Below are positions 7,400 through 15,620 of a stretch of 50,729 nt of DNA, in pieces. The notes below the pieces were generated by a model. That model had not been told where the DNA came from and ran no database searches. It saw nothing but the letters and a program-made list of their open reading frames with translations. The stretch comes from a virus. Every line of letters begins with the position of its first letter. Within the stretch, counting starts at the first letter, position 1. A program made the translations under genes and the position numbers. The stretch covers positions 1 to 50,729 of the IMG/VR virus record IMGVR_UViG_3300008050_000059; one strand, given 5' to 3'.

Positions 7400-7850
7400 C
7401 TGTACTTCCCAAAGCTCCATCACCCCTATCGCTAATAGTGACAGCTGATGCATATAGCTCACGTTCATACGTTTCTACCGGTCGCGGATGCAGCACCGGC
7501 ACCATTACCAGTTGTGCTATCTTATCACCGGCTTTGATAGACTGACTCTCAACGCCAACATTGTGAAGATTTACAAATACTTCACCGCTATATCCACTAT
7601 CTACGACACATGCCCCTACCAACAAACTTCTCTTGGCCGCCACGCTTGAACGGTTTTTCACCTCAAGCATGAAACCGTGTGGTACTTCAAACTTAAGTCC
7701 TGTTGGAATGACGCGGCTGGTACGGGGGGCGATGAGTACCTTTAAATGTTCATCTACTGGTGAATAGAATACATCGAGGCCGGCGTCAGAGGGGTTCGCT
7801 CGTACAGGTGTCTGAGCCGATGGGTGTGTCTTGGCATATTGGATGATCAA
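7392..7850 (-). CDS. dut: dUTPase (trimeric type)
   Basis: A 152-residue deoxyuridine triphosphatase that converts dUTP to dUMP, keeping uracil out of DNA and feeding dTMP synthesis. All five family motifs are visible: SDAGLDVF, EVKNRSSVA, GACVVDSGYSGEV, AGDKIAQLV and RGDGALGSTDE. The start is TTG at 7850, coupled to the upstream stop as TTGA with GGAGGA about 8 nt before it. The next in-frame Met comes only after motif I, so TTG is required. It belongs with the deaminase and ribonucleotide reductase in nucleotide supply. Confidence 0.95.
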   Translation of the reverse strand: MIIQYAKTHPSAQTPVRANPSDAGLDVFYSPVDEHLKVLIAPRTSRVIPTGLKFEVPHGFMLEVKNRSSVAAKRSLLVGACVVDSGYSGEVFVNLHNVGVESQSIKAGDKIAQLVMVPVLHPRPVETYERELYASAVTISDRGDGALGSTDE

Positions 7851-8098
7851 GAGCCGTCTCCTCCAGAAATAGTCTTAAAATTATCGACTACCTCATCAAT
7901 GTTGAAGTTACCACGGAACAAACGATATGCCTTCACTGCTGCTCGAATCTCATCTGTATTTAGCCAGCCGTTCTGGCGAAATTCTGACCGTAGCTCGCGC
8001 TTTTGTTCTTGGTAAGGCTCGATGCACTCTTCAATCGCTGATAGCGAACGAATGTACTCCTTAACGTATTGCTTCTTCTCGTCGTGTGATGATGCCAT
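7847..8098 (-). CDS. Small helical protein, faintly GapR/DUF2312-like
   Basis: An 83-residue, all-helical, charged protein with a very strong ribosome-binding site (AAGGAGG) 4 nt before the ATG. The order of a coiled N-terminal helix (YIRSLSAIEECIEPYQEQKRE), a Gly turn (QNGWLNTDE) and a second helix (IRAAVKAYRLFRG) recalls the GapR/DUF2312 DNA-binding fold; similarity is topological only. It is the first gene after the consensus promoter at 8137-8165 and is coupled to dUTPase by a TTGA overlap. Confidence 0.6.
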   Translation of the reverse strand: MASSHDEKKQYVKEYIRSLSAIEECIEPYQEQKRELRSEFRQNGWLNTDEIRAAVKAYRLFRGNFNIDEVVDNFKTISGGDGS

Positions 8099-8136
8099 TT
8101 TCCCTCCTTGCGGGTTTAGGTCTTTCTTACTCTTAT

Positions 8137-8165
8137 ATTATAACAACACACAGGGGTGCTGTCAA
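8137..8165 (-). promoter_or_regulatory. Sigma-70-type promoter, perfect consensus
   Basis: Minus strand: -35 TTGACA at 8160-8165, a 17-bp spacer, and -10 TATAAT at 8137-8142. It lies in the 70-nt gap after the J-domain gene and drives the small helical protein, dUTPase and the restriction/modification-like genes. Confidence 0.88.
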
Positions 8166-8168
8166 GTA

Positions 8169-8915
8169 CTATTTGTCAAAAACTTGAGGACCAAACAGCT
8201 GAGACATAAACCTTTTTACAACATGGTCTCTCTCGTGATCGCTTTCGCACTCGGAAAAGATGTAGTTGTATGTATTCTTCTCTTTTGATAGCTCTTGATT
8301 CAATGTACTGGTCTCTTTCTTCATCCAGCGAATTTGCTGTTTATAGTTTTTAGGGGTTGTGATATTAAACTTTTCTGCAATATCGAGAATAATAAAATAC
8401 TTGCGCTCTTCCAATGCTGTCTTTGCTTCTTTGAACATGTTTAATTTAACATCTCTTTCCTCGGGTGTCAAGTTTTTATCCAATTTATCTGGGTGAATCA
8501 AAAGTGCTATCTTTCTAAATACCTTATTGAACACATCGTGGATTTCTTGCTCGTCCTTAGACATCTGATAGTCACCAAGTTGTTGCGGATATTCCTCTTG
8601 GTTCTCGCTACGTATTTGTTGCTCGGAGGGAGCACTATGAATTATGAGAGATCCATCTATACTGGTGTCAAGCTGGGCATTTTGCTGGTCATCCTGGGGT
8701 GTGCTCTCACCATGGTATAACTTTTTAATTTTCTCGCTGTTCTTTTTATTTAACTCAGCAAGATCAATCTCATTTTTAATACAATAATCTTCATAATGGG
8801 CTTGAAACTCTCGGGAAGATGCTCTGTTAATCTCCTTTACGAAGTCGAGTTCTTCATTGATAAACCGAAGTTCGTTAATATAGCGCTTCCATCTAAGTTT
8901 TGCTGAAGCCGCCAC
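8169..8915 (-). CDS. J-domain (DnaJ-like) co-chaperone
   Basis: A 248-residue protein. Residues 125-185 form a J-domain-like helical hairpin with the key HPD motif at 141-143 (LLIHPDKLDKNLTPEER). This motif stimulates the ATPase of Hsp70/DnaK. The N-terminal 120 residues are charged and helical with a Gln-rich linker, and the C-terminal 60 residues are a predicted coiled coil; no Gly/Phe or zinc domain is present. The start is GTG at 8915 behind GGGGGA. It may recruit host DnaK to phage replication or assembly proteins. Confidence 0.75.
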   Translation of the reverse strand: MAASAKLRWKRYINELRFINEELDFVKEINRASSREFQAHYEDYCIKNEIDLAELNKKNSEKIKKLYHGESTPQDDQQNAQLDTSIDGSLIIHSAPSEQQIRSENQEEYPQQLGDYQMSKDEQEIHDVFNKVFRKIALLIHPDKLDKNLTPEERDVKLNMFKEAKTALEERKYFIILDIAEKFNITTPKNYKQQIRWMKKETSTLNQELSKEKNTYNYIFSECESDHERDHVVKRFMSQLFGPQVFDK

Positions 8916-8926
8916 ACTGAGTCCCC

Positions 8927-9532
8927 CTACCCAAAGTCAAATTCAACCTTTGTCTTAATCTTTAGTTCTGGTATAAATAGATGGTTAGCTAGGTTATGTT
9001 TTTTACATTCGTCAGCCTCTAAAAACCAGTCAGCGTGGCCCCTCTCATGGACTATATCAAGGAAGTATTCCTTGTGATGCCCACAGTTTTCTGCCATCAT
9101 CGTGTATATCTTTGTGTTAAGGCGGTCAGTTTCATCGGCGCTCACTTTAACCTCTTCTACCTTTCCCCATGCCATCGAACTCACATCATGAATCATGAAA
9201 GTCGCATCCGGATCCATATATCGCATGCCTTCCGCTCCAAAACTCGCCAATATTGCCCCACAAGACATGGCTTTACCCTGAACGATAGTGGCAACAGAAA
9301 CCTTCGAATGCTTAATATCTGAGATCATAGACATCAAACTATACACCTGGCCACCGTAACTATCTATTATTATTGGGATAACTGGTTGTCCCGTGTTCTG
9401 GGCTCTCGATATTAGACTTGAGAACTCCTTTGCCGCGGCATCATCAAACTTCCTCACCCGTAATACGACCGGTAGGTCTGTTTTAAGTTCTGGCTCTTTT
9501 AAGAGTGGTGAAAAATATTTGATGATGTTCAT
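8927..9532 (-). CDS. ClpP-like serine protease with full catalytic triad
   Basis: A 201-residue ClpP/crotonase-fold peptidase. The landmarks are IIIDSYGGQVYS (54-65), the nucleophile Ser90 in GKAMSCGAIL, His115 in TFMIHDVSS, and Asp168 in HADWFL, which aligns with the ClpP triad Asp. It differs from the gene at 629-1321, where that Asp is Asn. It is shorter at the N-terminus and has a charged C-terminal tail. It sits directly after dnaE (6-nt gap). It could work with the other ClpP-like protein in a mixed barrel, or act alone on head proteins as in phage ClpP-type prohead proteases; its distance from the head genes argues against the latter. Confidence 0.87.
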   Translation of the reverse strand: MNIIKYFSPLLKEPELKTDLPVVLRVRKFDDAAAKEFSSLISRAQNTGQPVIPIIIDSYGGQVYSLMSMISDIKHSKVSVATIVQGKAMSCGAILASFGAEGMRYMDPDATFMIHDVSSMAWGKVEEVKVSADETDRLNTKIYTMMAENCGHHKEYFLDIVHERGHADWFLEADECKKHNLANHLFIPELKIKTKVEFDFG

Positions 9533-9538
9533 TGTTGT

Positions 9539-12500
9539 TTATCCCATTAATCGAAAGTTATATTTAATAGATCTAGTTGAGAACCCCCATTGTTCGTTAT
9601 AATCCAGCCGGCTCATATACGGCCTGTTGATATGAATACGATCTTTTTCAGGTTTTACTCCCCAGCACCTTATCTTAGTTAGTTCGTTGTTAGAATCTAT
9701 CACCTCAAGTATCCAATAAGTCTTTCCATTTTTTGTCTTGCGAGGCACAATTTTTCGAGGTATAAACCAGCATACTTGCAATTCTGGATCAAATTCAGAA
9801 ATAGGTGGAATAAATTTCTCTTTTAGTTTCTCGATCATTTCGGCGCTCATCACAAGGTTCATCGGAAAGATTCCGGTTAAGTCTGTTTTGAACTGAATAA
9901 CTTCTTCTTCTGTAAAGTCACCCTCTGGTTCGTATATTTCCAGATTCTCCAAAAACTTCTTGAGATTTTTTGGGCGCTCTACAACACAGGCACTCCAAAA
10001 ATGCTTTCGGCCAGTGAATCGGTTATCCACCAAATTATCTAGGGCGCCGCCCCTACACAGAGCATCCAGTGCCTTCTTATTGAACTTGCTATATGACACC
10101 CCTTCTCGGAACAACAAATCCTCTGCATTCATAAACGGACGGTTCTCTAATATCTGTTCGATGGCTGACATACCAAGACCCTTGATAGATGTCAGCGGTT
10201 GGATAAGAGTCTTGCCGTCTTCGCTGATCTCCCACACAATACCTGACTTATTAATATCGAGTGGTTCGATCCTAAAGCCATGGCTCTTAGCTGCATTGAT
10301 AGCCTTTTCCTTTCTCTTCTCAGGCTCTTTATCAAGGAATGCTGCGGCCCACTCGCTGGGATACTTCTTCCATAACCAAGCACACTGGTAAGAGATGATA
10401 CTGTATGCTGTCGCGTGGTTCTTAGAAAAACCATATTTAGCGAACCCTGCCATCAAGTCCCAAATCTCTTCTGCTGTACGAATTGACATGCCCTTCTCAC
10501 TAGCACCCTCGATGAACTGCTCTCGAAACTTTAGTAGAAGATGTTCCTTTCCTGTGCCTTTTTTTGTGAGCAGCTTGCGGATCGTGTTACCATCATCTCG
10601 GGAAATATCCTTTCCTATCCTGTGTGTGATCTCGCTGATCTGCTCCTGATAGATAACATGTCCGTAACTCTCCTCTGTGATCTCCTTGAAGATAGGGTGG
10701 TACCATTCAATGGCAGTATGTCCGTCCTTGGCTGCGATATATTGGTCATGGACCTTCGCTGACAACGGACCAGGACGAAAGATAGAAGTCACCGCTGAAA
10801 TCTCTGCGATATTCGTCGGCTTTACGCTCTTACAGAAGTCCTGTGCTCCGTCATTTGTGAATTGGAATGTGCCGGCAAAGTTGCCCTTGTGAAACACGTG
10901 CTTATAAACCGACTGATCGTTCAGGTCTATCACATCTGGGTGTAATTTCTCGTTATAGTAGTTTCGAACCTGTTCGAATGTACATTCTTCTACCCCGTGG
11001 TGGCGACGAAGAATGTGTTCAACGCAGCCTTCGATCATCTTCAGTGTTGAGAGCCCAAGCAAATCGAACTTAATGAAACCCATCGGCTCAAGGTGACGGA
11101 CGTTCTGGCCCTCTGCCCATGGCGACTGGCGCACACCGCCACTGTTGATGAGAGGCATGTTCTCGTTCAGGTTCTCCGATACTAACAGGCCGCCGGCGTG
11201 ACGGCTGCAGCTTCTCACCTGTCCTACAAGCCCCTGAACCCGCTCCTGAACCTCGGGATGTTGAGCCAAGAATGATCTCAGCGATGTAGAAAACTCCAAC
11301 ACCTCTTCCCAGGTTGGAACATATACACCAGCGCTAATACCATGGCGCTGCTTAGCGGGGCCGATGGCCTCGTTCATCATCGCACTGGTTACATTATTGA
11401 CTTCCGAAAATGGAATGTCGTACAATTTTGAAATGTCTTTAATAAGCGACTTCAATTGGAGCGTGTTCCAGTTAGAAATAGGTGCTACTCTGTCTTCTCC
11501 CCACTTCTCGATCAGGCGCTCCTTCAGTACCATTGGTGCAGACACATCTGTATCAATATCGGGATAGTCTGTCGCATCCGATCGTAAGAACCGCTCGAAG
11601 GGCAGAGCATATTTGATGGGATCGATCTGTGTGATCTTTAGCGCATATGCCACCAGCGACCCACACGCACTACCGCGACCGGGGCCGACAAGCATTACTT
11701 CAGCAGCCTCATCCACAATAGCTTTCATCGTGAGGAAGTACTTGCTAAAGCCGCGACTGTCAATAACATCTAGTTCATGCCTAAGTCGCTGAATATACTC
11801 ATCGTTTGTGTGTAGCTTCAGTTCTCGTAGCCCATCAATAGCGTAGCGAACGAGTGCTTGCGTGGCGGTGGCACCTTCTGGCACAACAAAGTCTGGCAGA
11901 CGCACGGTTGTGTCCGGCATAAAACTTTCGATGCGTTCGTGGGCAATCCGATATGTTTCTTCGATGCTCTGTAAAACAAGTTCATCGTCATACTCGACAC
12001 CCTGTGTCTCGGAGTAGTGTTTGTAGCTCTCCCACATTTGATCGCCGTTTTTCGGATAGAGTTCGTAGCCGATCGTATCTACACTATCGGGGATAACGCT
12101 TTTCTCTTCTCCATCATCCTCTTGCTCGGTCTTCCACTTCGGCTTGCCCTTACCTAGCCAACCAAGTTGCTTATATAGTTCTCTATCCTTCCAAGCTTCA
12201 GGATTGGGATAGTGGCTGTCTGCGGTTGAGATCATCTTAAGATCAAACTCTTTTGCAATCTGAATAATGTGCTTGTTGAGTTCGTGTTGCTCAGGAATGT
12301 TATTCCACTGGAGTTCTGCATACCAGCGATCTCCAAAGATCGATTGCATCTCTATCGTTGTCTCACGCATTGCATCTAAAACCGCTCCAGGGCCGTCATC
12401 GCGGTTCTCCCAGTAGTTTCCAGCGTATACTCCACCTAGACATGCAGAAGCAGCTATAACCCCCTCTGAGTGCTCTCGCAACAGATCATAGTCCATACGC

Positions 12501-12976
12501 GGGTAGCGATAGAAATACTCCTCGGTATAACTCTTAGACACCATTTTATACAGGTTATTTAGTCCTGTCTGGTTCTGTGCCAACAAGATAAGATGGCGCC
12601 GGCGCTTGAGGATAGGTTGTGCGGCTTTTGTATCGCCCTCGTCCTCGGCTGTCGCTCCTGACTGAGCAGATTTCTTGGCTGAGCGTGATTTCTTTTTATC
12701 TGCCATCGCTTCATCATAAGCCGCGCGCCAGTCCTTAACAGACGTAGTGAAGTATGCCTCAACCCCAAAGATGGGTTTGAAGTCTTTGCCTTCTGCCTTC
12801 ATCTTCTTTGCGTGGAGCACCTGCCACGATAGCCCATTCATATTGCCATGGTCTGTTAGTGCTAATGCATCGCCGCCATTCGAATAACAAAAATCCATAT
12901 GTTCTTGCGGGTAACCGATGGCATCAAAAATAGACCCAGCCACACTGTGTGCGTGTAGTCCAACAAATTTAATCAT
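9539..12976 (-). CDS. dnaE: DNA polymerase III alpha subunit (DnaE-type) with PHP domain
   Basis: A 1145-residue family C replicative polymerase, close to the usual bacterial length of about 1160. The catalytic Asp residues are D473 and D475 (PDIDTD) and D638 (FIKFDLLGL), and the nucleotide-binding GPGRGSACGS is at 431-440. The N-terminal PHP domain keeps the positions known to bind metals: H8, H10, D18, H43, E73, H128, C179, D253 and H255. An intact PHP can act as a 3'-5' proofreading exonuclease, and no separate proofreading exonuclease is in the window. A charged insertion lies at about residues 90-125. AGGAGAG precedes the ATG, which overlaps the upstream gene by 8 nt. Confidence 0.95.
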   Translation of the reverse strand: MIKFVGLHAHSVAGSIFDAIGYPQEHMDFCYSNGGDALALTDHGNMNGLSWQVLHAKKMKAEGKDFKPIFGVEAYFTTSVKDWRAAYDEAMADKKKSRSAKKSAQSGATAEDEGDTKAAQPILKRRRHLILLAQNQTGLNNLYKMVSKSYTEEYFYRYPRMDYDLLREHSEGVIAASACLGGVYAGNYWENRDDGPGAVLDAMRETTIEMQSIFGDRWYAELQWNNIPEQHELNKHIIQIAKEFDLKMISTADSHYPNPEAWKDRELYKQLGWLGKGKPKWKTEQEDDGEEKSVIPDSVDTIGYELYPKNGDQMWESYKHYSETQGVEYDDELVLQSIEETYRIAHERIESFMPDTTVRLPDFVVPEGATATQALVRYAIDGLRELKLHTNDEYIQRLRHELDVIDSRGFSKYFLTMKAIVDEAAEVMLVGPGRGSACGSLVAYALKITQIDPIKYALPFERFLRSDATDYPDIDTDVSAPMVLKERLIEKWGEDRVAPISNWNTLQLKSLIKDISKLYDIPFSEVNNVTSAMMNEAIGPAKQRHGISAGVYVPTWEEVLEFSTSLRSFLAQHPEVQERVQGLVGQVRSCSRHAGGLLVSENLNENMPLINSGGVRQSPWAEGQNVRHLEPMGFIKFDLLGLSTLKMIEGCVEHILRRHHGVEECTFEQVRNYYNEKLHPDVIDLNDQSVYKHVFHKGNFAGTFQFTNDGAQDFCKSVKPTNIAEISAVTSIFRPGPLSAKVHDQYIAAKDGHTAIEWYHPIFKEITEESYGHVIYQEQISEITHRIGKDISRDDGNTIRKLLTKKGTGKEHLLLKFREQFIEGASEKGMSIRTAEEIWDLMAGFAKYGFSKNHATAYSIISYQCAWLWKKYPSEWAAAFLDKEPEKRKEKAINAAKSHGFRIEPLDINKSGIVWEISEDGKTLIQPLTSIKGLGMSAIEQILENRPFMNAEDLLFREGVSYSKFNKKALDALCRGGALDNLVDNRFTGRKHFWSACVVERPKNLKKFLENLEIYEPEGDFTEEEVIQFKTDLTGIFPMNLVMSAEMIEKLKEKFIPPISEFDPELQVCWFIPRKIVPRKTKNGKTYWILEVIDSNNELTKIRCWGVKPEKDRIHINRPYMSRLDYNEQWGFSTRSIKYNFRLMG

Positions 12977-13262
12977 TCTCTCTCCTAACTTTGATCCAGA
13001 TGCCCCAAATAATAGGCACTGCGATCGGGTGTAGGCACAACAACCAACTTATTGGTGCGCCAGCAATAAACCATGGGCTAACATTGTGACCCAGCCAAAC
13101 GAATAGCAGCGGAAACAATATATCTTCTATAACCTCCCAAGCAACGATGATGACAACGAGTGCCAGGCCATGTTCTTTGAGAGTATCCAGCAGTTTTGAT
13201 GGCCGGAAATGTTCTAACTTATGCTTAACACGGTGCCATACCCACCGCAGTGCGCTTCTCAT
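12969..13262 (-). CDS. Small protein with two membrane helices
   Basis: A 97-residue protein with a basic N-terminal 30 residues and two hydrophobic segments, about 33-57 (LALVVIIVAWEVIEDILFPL) and 63-90. The charged pair in the first helix (E-x2-ED) is unusual for a membrane span. The C-terminus is basic. It could be a holin or a membrane tether for replication proteins, since it is coupled to dnaE by an 8-nt overlap; neither is shown. Its ATG overlaps the upstream stop as ATGA, and a promoter at 13287-13315 lies within the 3' end of the upstream gene. Confidence 0.65.
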   Translation of the reverse strand: MRSALRWVWHRVKHKLEHFRPSKLLDTLKEHGLALVVIIVAWEVIEDILFPLLFVWLGHNVSPWFIAGAPISWLLCLHPIAVPIIWGIWIKVRREND

Positions 13263-14146
13263 TCTTCTTCGCCCTCATTATATGGTATCATAGCATGTTT
13301 GTGTGGCGCTGTCAAGTCTCTTTCGGGGACTTCTATTAAATTATCTGATCCAAGATAGGAACAGTATCCATCAAATGTAGAAAGATCGTAATACCATTCA
13401 AGTTCGATCGATGTTGCGTTTACTTCGTTTATCTTCTCGAATATCTTCTGAAGGTTGAAGTGGCGGGCGCTCCACCTCTCTTTCAGTGGTAGCTTCTTCG
13501 AAGGGTAGTGGTCTCCGAGTAAAGGGGGTAAATACTCCCGGGTTGTTTGTTTGTTTACCGAACGTCTGCATTGTTTAAAGTCTTCTCCTGTAAAAGTAAA
13601 TGCTATTGGTATGTTATTTTTGACTGTATCGCCGTCATAGCATAAAAATAGGTTGTTGGTTTTGTGTTTTATTAGTTTTCGGTGATCTCGCACACTGTGA
13701 ATGTCGTAGGCCGACATTGGAAATGATACATAGTACTTGTCAGGGACAATCCACTTAGAAATATTATGTGCGCATTTCCATGCCGTGTGTGCCCCGTATA
13801 AAACAGACCACCCATAAGAATCGCGACGGGCGCGATCCTTTGGATGGATAGGCACATAATAAATAGGTATTTCTACGCGTTTTTCCGTATTAAAACGCAC
13901 TGGGCGACGAAAATAAACCGGGTCGTATGTCCATTCTCCGATAATCTTTCGTACTATTGGCGCCAAGTCGTCGTTTGCTACTATCCATATAGTAGAGCAG
14001 CCGGCCATAGCACATTCAAACACAGACTTCTGGATAGCGGTAAAACCCTTATTGACCGGTGCCAATATCTCCGGAGTATTCAGGCCAAAATCTGTTTTAA
14101 GATTGGCTACGGGAATTATCCCCGCTACATGTATTCTTGGACGCAT
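13259..14146 (-). CDS. Nucleotidyltransferase-like (GT-A fold) protein
   Basis: A 295-residue protein. The N-terminus has the pattern of sugar-nucleotide transferases: a strand with a small loop (VAGIIPVANLKTDF), LAPVNKGFTAIQKSV for the lead helix, and the strand STIWIVAND ending in an Asp pair. The middle has basic loops (HPKDRARRDSYGWSV) and a SFPMSAYDI strand. The canonical GxGxR signature is degraded, so activity is uncertain. The family is known to me from marine phage genomes without a tested function. It overlaps the upstream gene by 50 nt and carries a promoter inside its last codons. Confidence 0.6.
   Translation of the reverse strand: MRPRIHVAGIIPVANLKTDFGLNTPEILAPVNKGFTAIQKSVFECAMAGCSTIWIVANDDLAPIVRKIIGEWTYDPVYFRRPVRFNTEKRVEIPIYYVPIHPKDRARRDSYGWSVLYGAHTAWKCAHNISKWIVPDKYYVSFPMSAYDIHSVRDHRKLIKHKTNNLFLCYDGDTVKNNIPIAFTFTGEDFKQCRRSVNKQTTREYLPPLLGDHYPSKKLPLKERWSARHFNLQKIFEKINEVNATSIELEWYYDLSTFDGYCSYLGSDNLIEVPERDLTAPHKHAMIPYNEGEEE
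13287..13315 (-). promoter_or_regulatory. Sigma-70-type promoter inside the 3' end of a gene
   Basis: Minus strand: -35 TTGACA at 13310-13315, a 17-bp spacer, and -10 TATGAT at 13287-13292. It is embedded in the last 20 codons of the nucleotidyltransferase-like gene and would drive the two-helix membrane protein and dnaE. Confidence 0.7.
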
Positions 14147-15035
14147 CTGGATCCACCAAATATTTTAAAAATCTATTGTATCCCAAACAACCCGCCGATA
14201 AACCTTCGAGCAGATTTTCCTCGCTAACTTTCGGAAGCGTGATATTACTGGCTTGTGGTTCTTGTCGAATCGGGCACTCTCGCGTTTGGCGGCATATGCT
14301 AGATGTTCTATGTTTGTAATATTTATCATTTCCTGCCGTTGTTTGTTCGCTAGCTTTCTTTCCTTTTAAGCCTCGCTGCTCCATCTCATAAATTAACTTG
14401 AAGCGTGCCATTGTCTCCGAATATTCAAAGTCTAACAGCTGTTTGCTATCTAGGAATGAGACAGCAATAGCATCTTTAACAGGAGTATTTCCATCAATAC
14501 GATCGGAACCATAAAACCATACCTCCCCAACAAAACTATCCTTTGTCTCAATGTAGTCAAGCTCATGCTTCCCTCCTATGTGAAACGCAATATTATCATA
14601 ACATATATATCTCTTGTTGTCAATAGTTTTCTGATGGACGAACCCTGTGCTCTTATTATCTCCAAAGTAAAAGCACTCGTTAAAGGTTATCTCTGCGATC
14701 TTACTATACTCGTTGGCGCAGGTGATGGCATCCCCGGTGTGTCTTATAGAGTGCGCCATATTTGATAGGGGTACTTGGCCGTTGAGAGACATAAGAAACA
14801 TCATGTGTTCCCACAATGTCTCTTTCTTTGTTCCAACAATTTTATTACCCTCACGTGATATGAGTGTGCTGTTTTCTCTTCCTATGCCAAAGCACGACAA
14901 ATCTAACTCGGGCTCAAAGTGGTCAAACCTGAACGGCCTTCTCTCTTCCGCAAAGATGATAGGGTATTCGTTATTAAAAGCAAACAGCATTGCTTCCAAA
15001 GAACTGCCAACTACTATCTTGTCATACTCGAACAA
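14097..15035 (-). CDS. Uncharacterised protein paired with the nucleotidyltransferase-like gene
   Basis: A 312-residue protein starting with TTG at 15035, 1 nt after the upstream stop, with AAGGAAC just before it. The first strand-loop-helix (YDKIVVGSSLEAMLFAF, 4-20) looks Rossmann-like, and the protein ends in a low-complexity charged tail. It has a Cys in DLSCFGIG and CYDN but no clear metal or catalytic set. I do not recognise the family. The last 50 nt overlap the nucleotidyltransferase-like gene, which suggests they function together. A consensus promoter-like sequence lies inside it at 14595-14623. Confidence 0.55.
   Translation of the reverse strand: MFEYDKIVVGSSLEAMLFAFNNEYPIIFAEERRPFRFDHFEPELDLSCFGIGRENSTLISREGNKIVGTKKETLWEHMMFLMSLNGQVPLSNMAHSIRHTGDAITCANEYSKIAEITFNECFYFGDNKSTGFVHQKTIDNKRYICYDNIAFHIGGKHELDYIETKDSFVGEVWFYGSDRIDGNTPVKDAIAVSFLDSKQLLDFEYSETMARFKLIYEMEQRGLKGKKASEQTTAGNDKYYKHRTSSICRQTRECPIRQEPQASNITLPKVSEENLLEGLSAGCLGYNRFLKYLVDPDASKNTCSGDNSRSQS
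14595..14623 (-). promoter_or_regulatory. Intragenic sigma-70-like promoter
   Basis: Minus strand: TTGACA at 14618-14623, a 17-bp spacer, and TATGAT at 14595-14600, wholly inside a coding region. It may be a real internal promoter for the nucleotidyltransferase-like gene or a chance match. Confidence 0.4.
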
Positions 15036-15036
15036 G

Positions 15037-15603
15037 CTAGTTCCTTAAACCGCTGTGATCGGTTCCGCCCATATACCATGTTGGATTCATCATATGAAAT
15101 TTTTGTTTATAGTGCTTCCAACCAAGAGCATGCCCAAGTTCGTGTTCCATAACTCTCGGTTTTTTTGCTGATGAGGGGTAAATAAATATTTTTGCTTTCA
15201 CAATCTCGCCTGTTGTCTTGCTAGTGAATATTCTGGTTGCTGCTAAATTTGTATTTCCTATATCGCCCTCTGGTAAGGTAAAAATAATCTCTCCATAAAG
15301 GGGGGCTGAGCATGATAAATTATAATCCAAATATACGTTGCCAAATTTATATCCCAAGGCCTTCCAAAAACGCAAAGCCGTGTTGGCCTGATCTTTAGTT
15401 ATTTCTGTGGCTGCGCATACTCTTACCGCAGGAACTATATGCCATTTTGCAATTCTTTCGGGTTGGCCGATAGCAAATATGAGATAGGCATTGACTGATT
15501 CTGATGTTGTGATCTCACGTTTCACTTCCTCCTGGGTGCCTATATCCGCTAAACGTCTATCAGAAGGAAAGCAACTTAGTAAAAGCAGGAACAACCATCG
15601 CAT
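15037..15603 (-). CDS. Secreted metzincin-type zinc metalloprotease, probable lipoprotein
   Basis: A 188-residue protein. The N-terminus MRWLFLLLLSC is a short signal peptide ending in a possible lipobox (LLSC, Cys11). The zinc site HELGHALGWKH at 154-164 gives the full metzincin motif H-E-x2-H-x2-G-x2-H, and HMMNP at 170-174 is the Met-turn that defines the clan. The length suits a minimal catalytic domain of the matrixin/M10 type without a prodomain. It would act outside the cytoplasm, perhaps on envelope proteins. It follows the amidase gene by 17 nt, so the two may form a lysis or envelope-attack pair. No strong ribosome-binding site is seen before the ATG. Confidence 0.85.
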   Translation of the reverse strand: MRWLFLLLLSCFPSDRRLADIGTQEEVKREITTSESVNAYLIFAIGQPERIAKWHIVPAVRVCAATEITKDQANTALRFWKALGYKFGNVYLDYNLSCSAPLYGEIIFTLPEGDIGNTNLAATRIFTSKTTGEIVKAKIFIYPSSAKKPRVMEHELGHALGWKHYKQKFHMMNPTWYMGGTDHSGLRN

Positions 15604-15620
15604 ACCATAAGTAGGCGATC

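Noticed and set aside
8927-9532. Calling the intact ClpP-like protein the prohead protease
   Set aside because: It lies in the replication block, 40 kb from the scaffold and capsid genes; in T4-like phages the protease gene is next to the scaffold, which here would be outside the window.
12969-13262. Calling the two-helix membrane protein a holin
   Set aside because: It is coupled to dnaE and far from the endolysin, and charged residues in the first helix are unusual; two hydrophobic segments alone are not enough.
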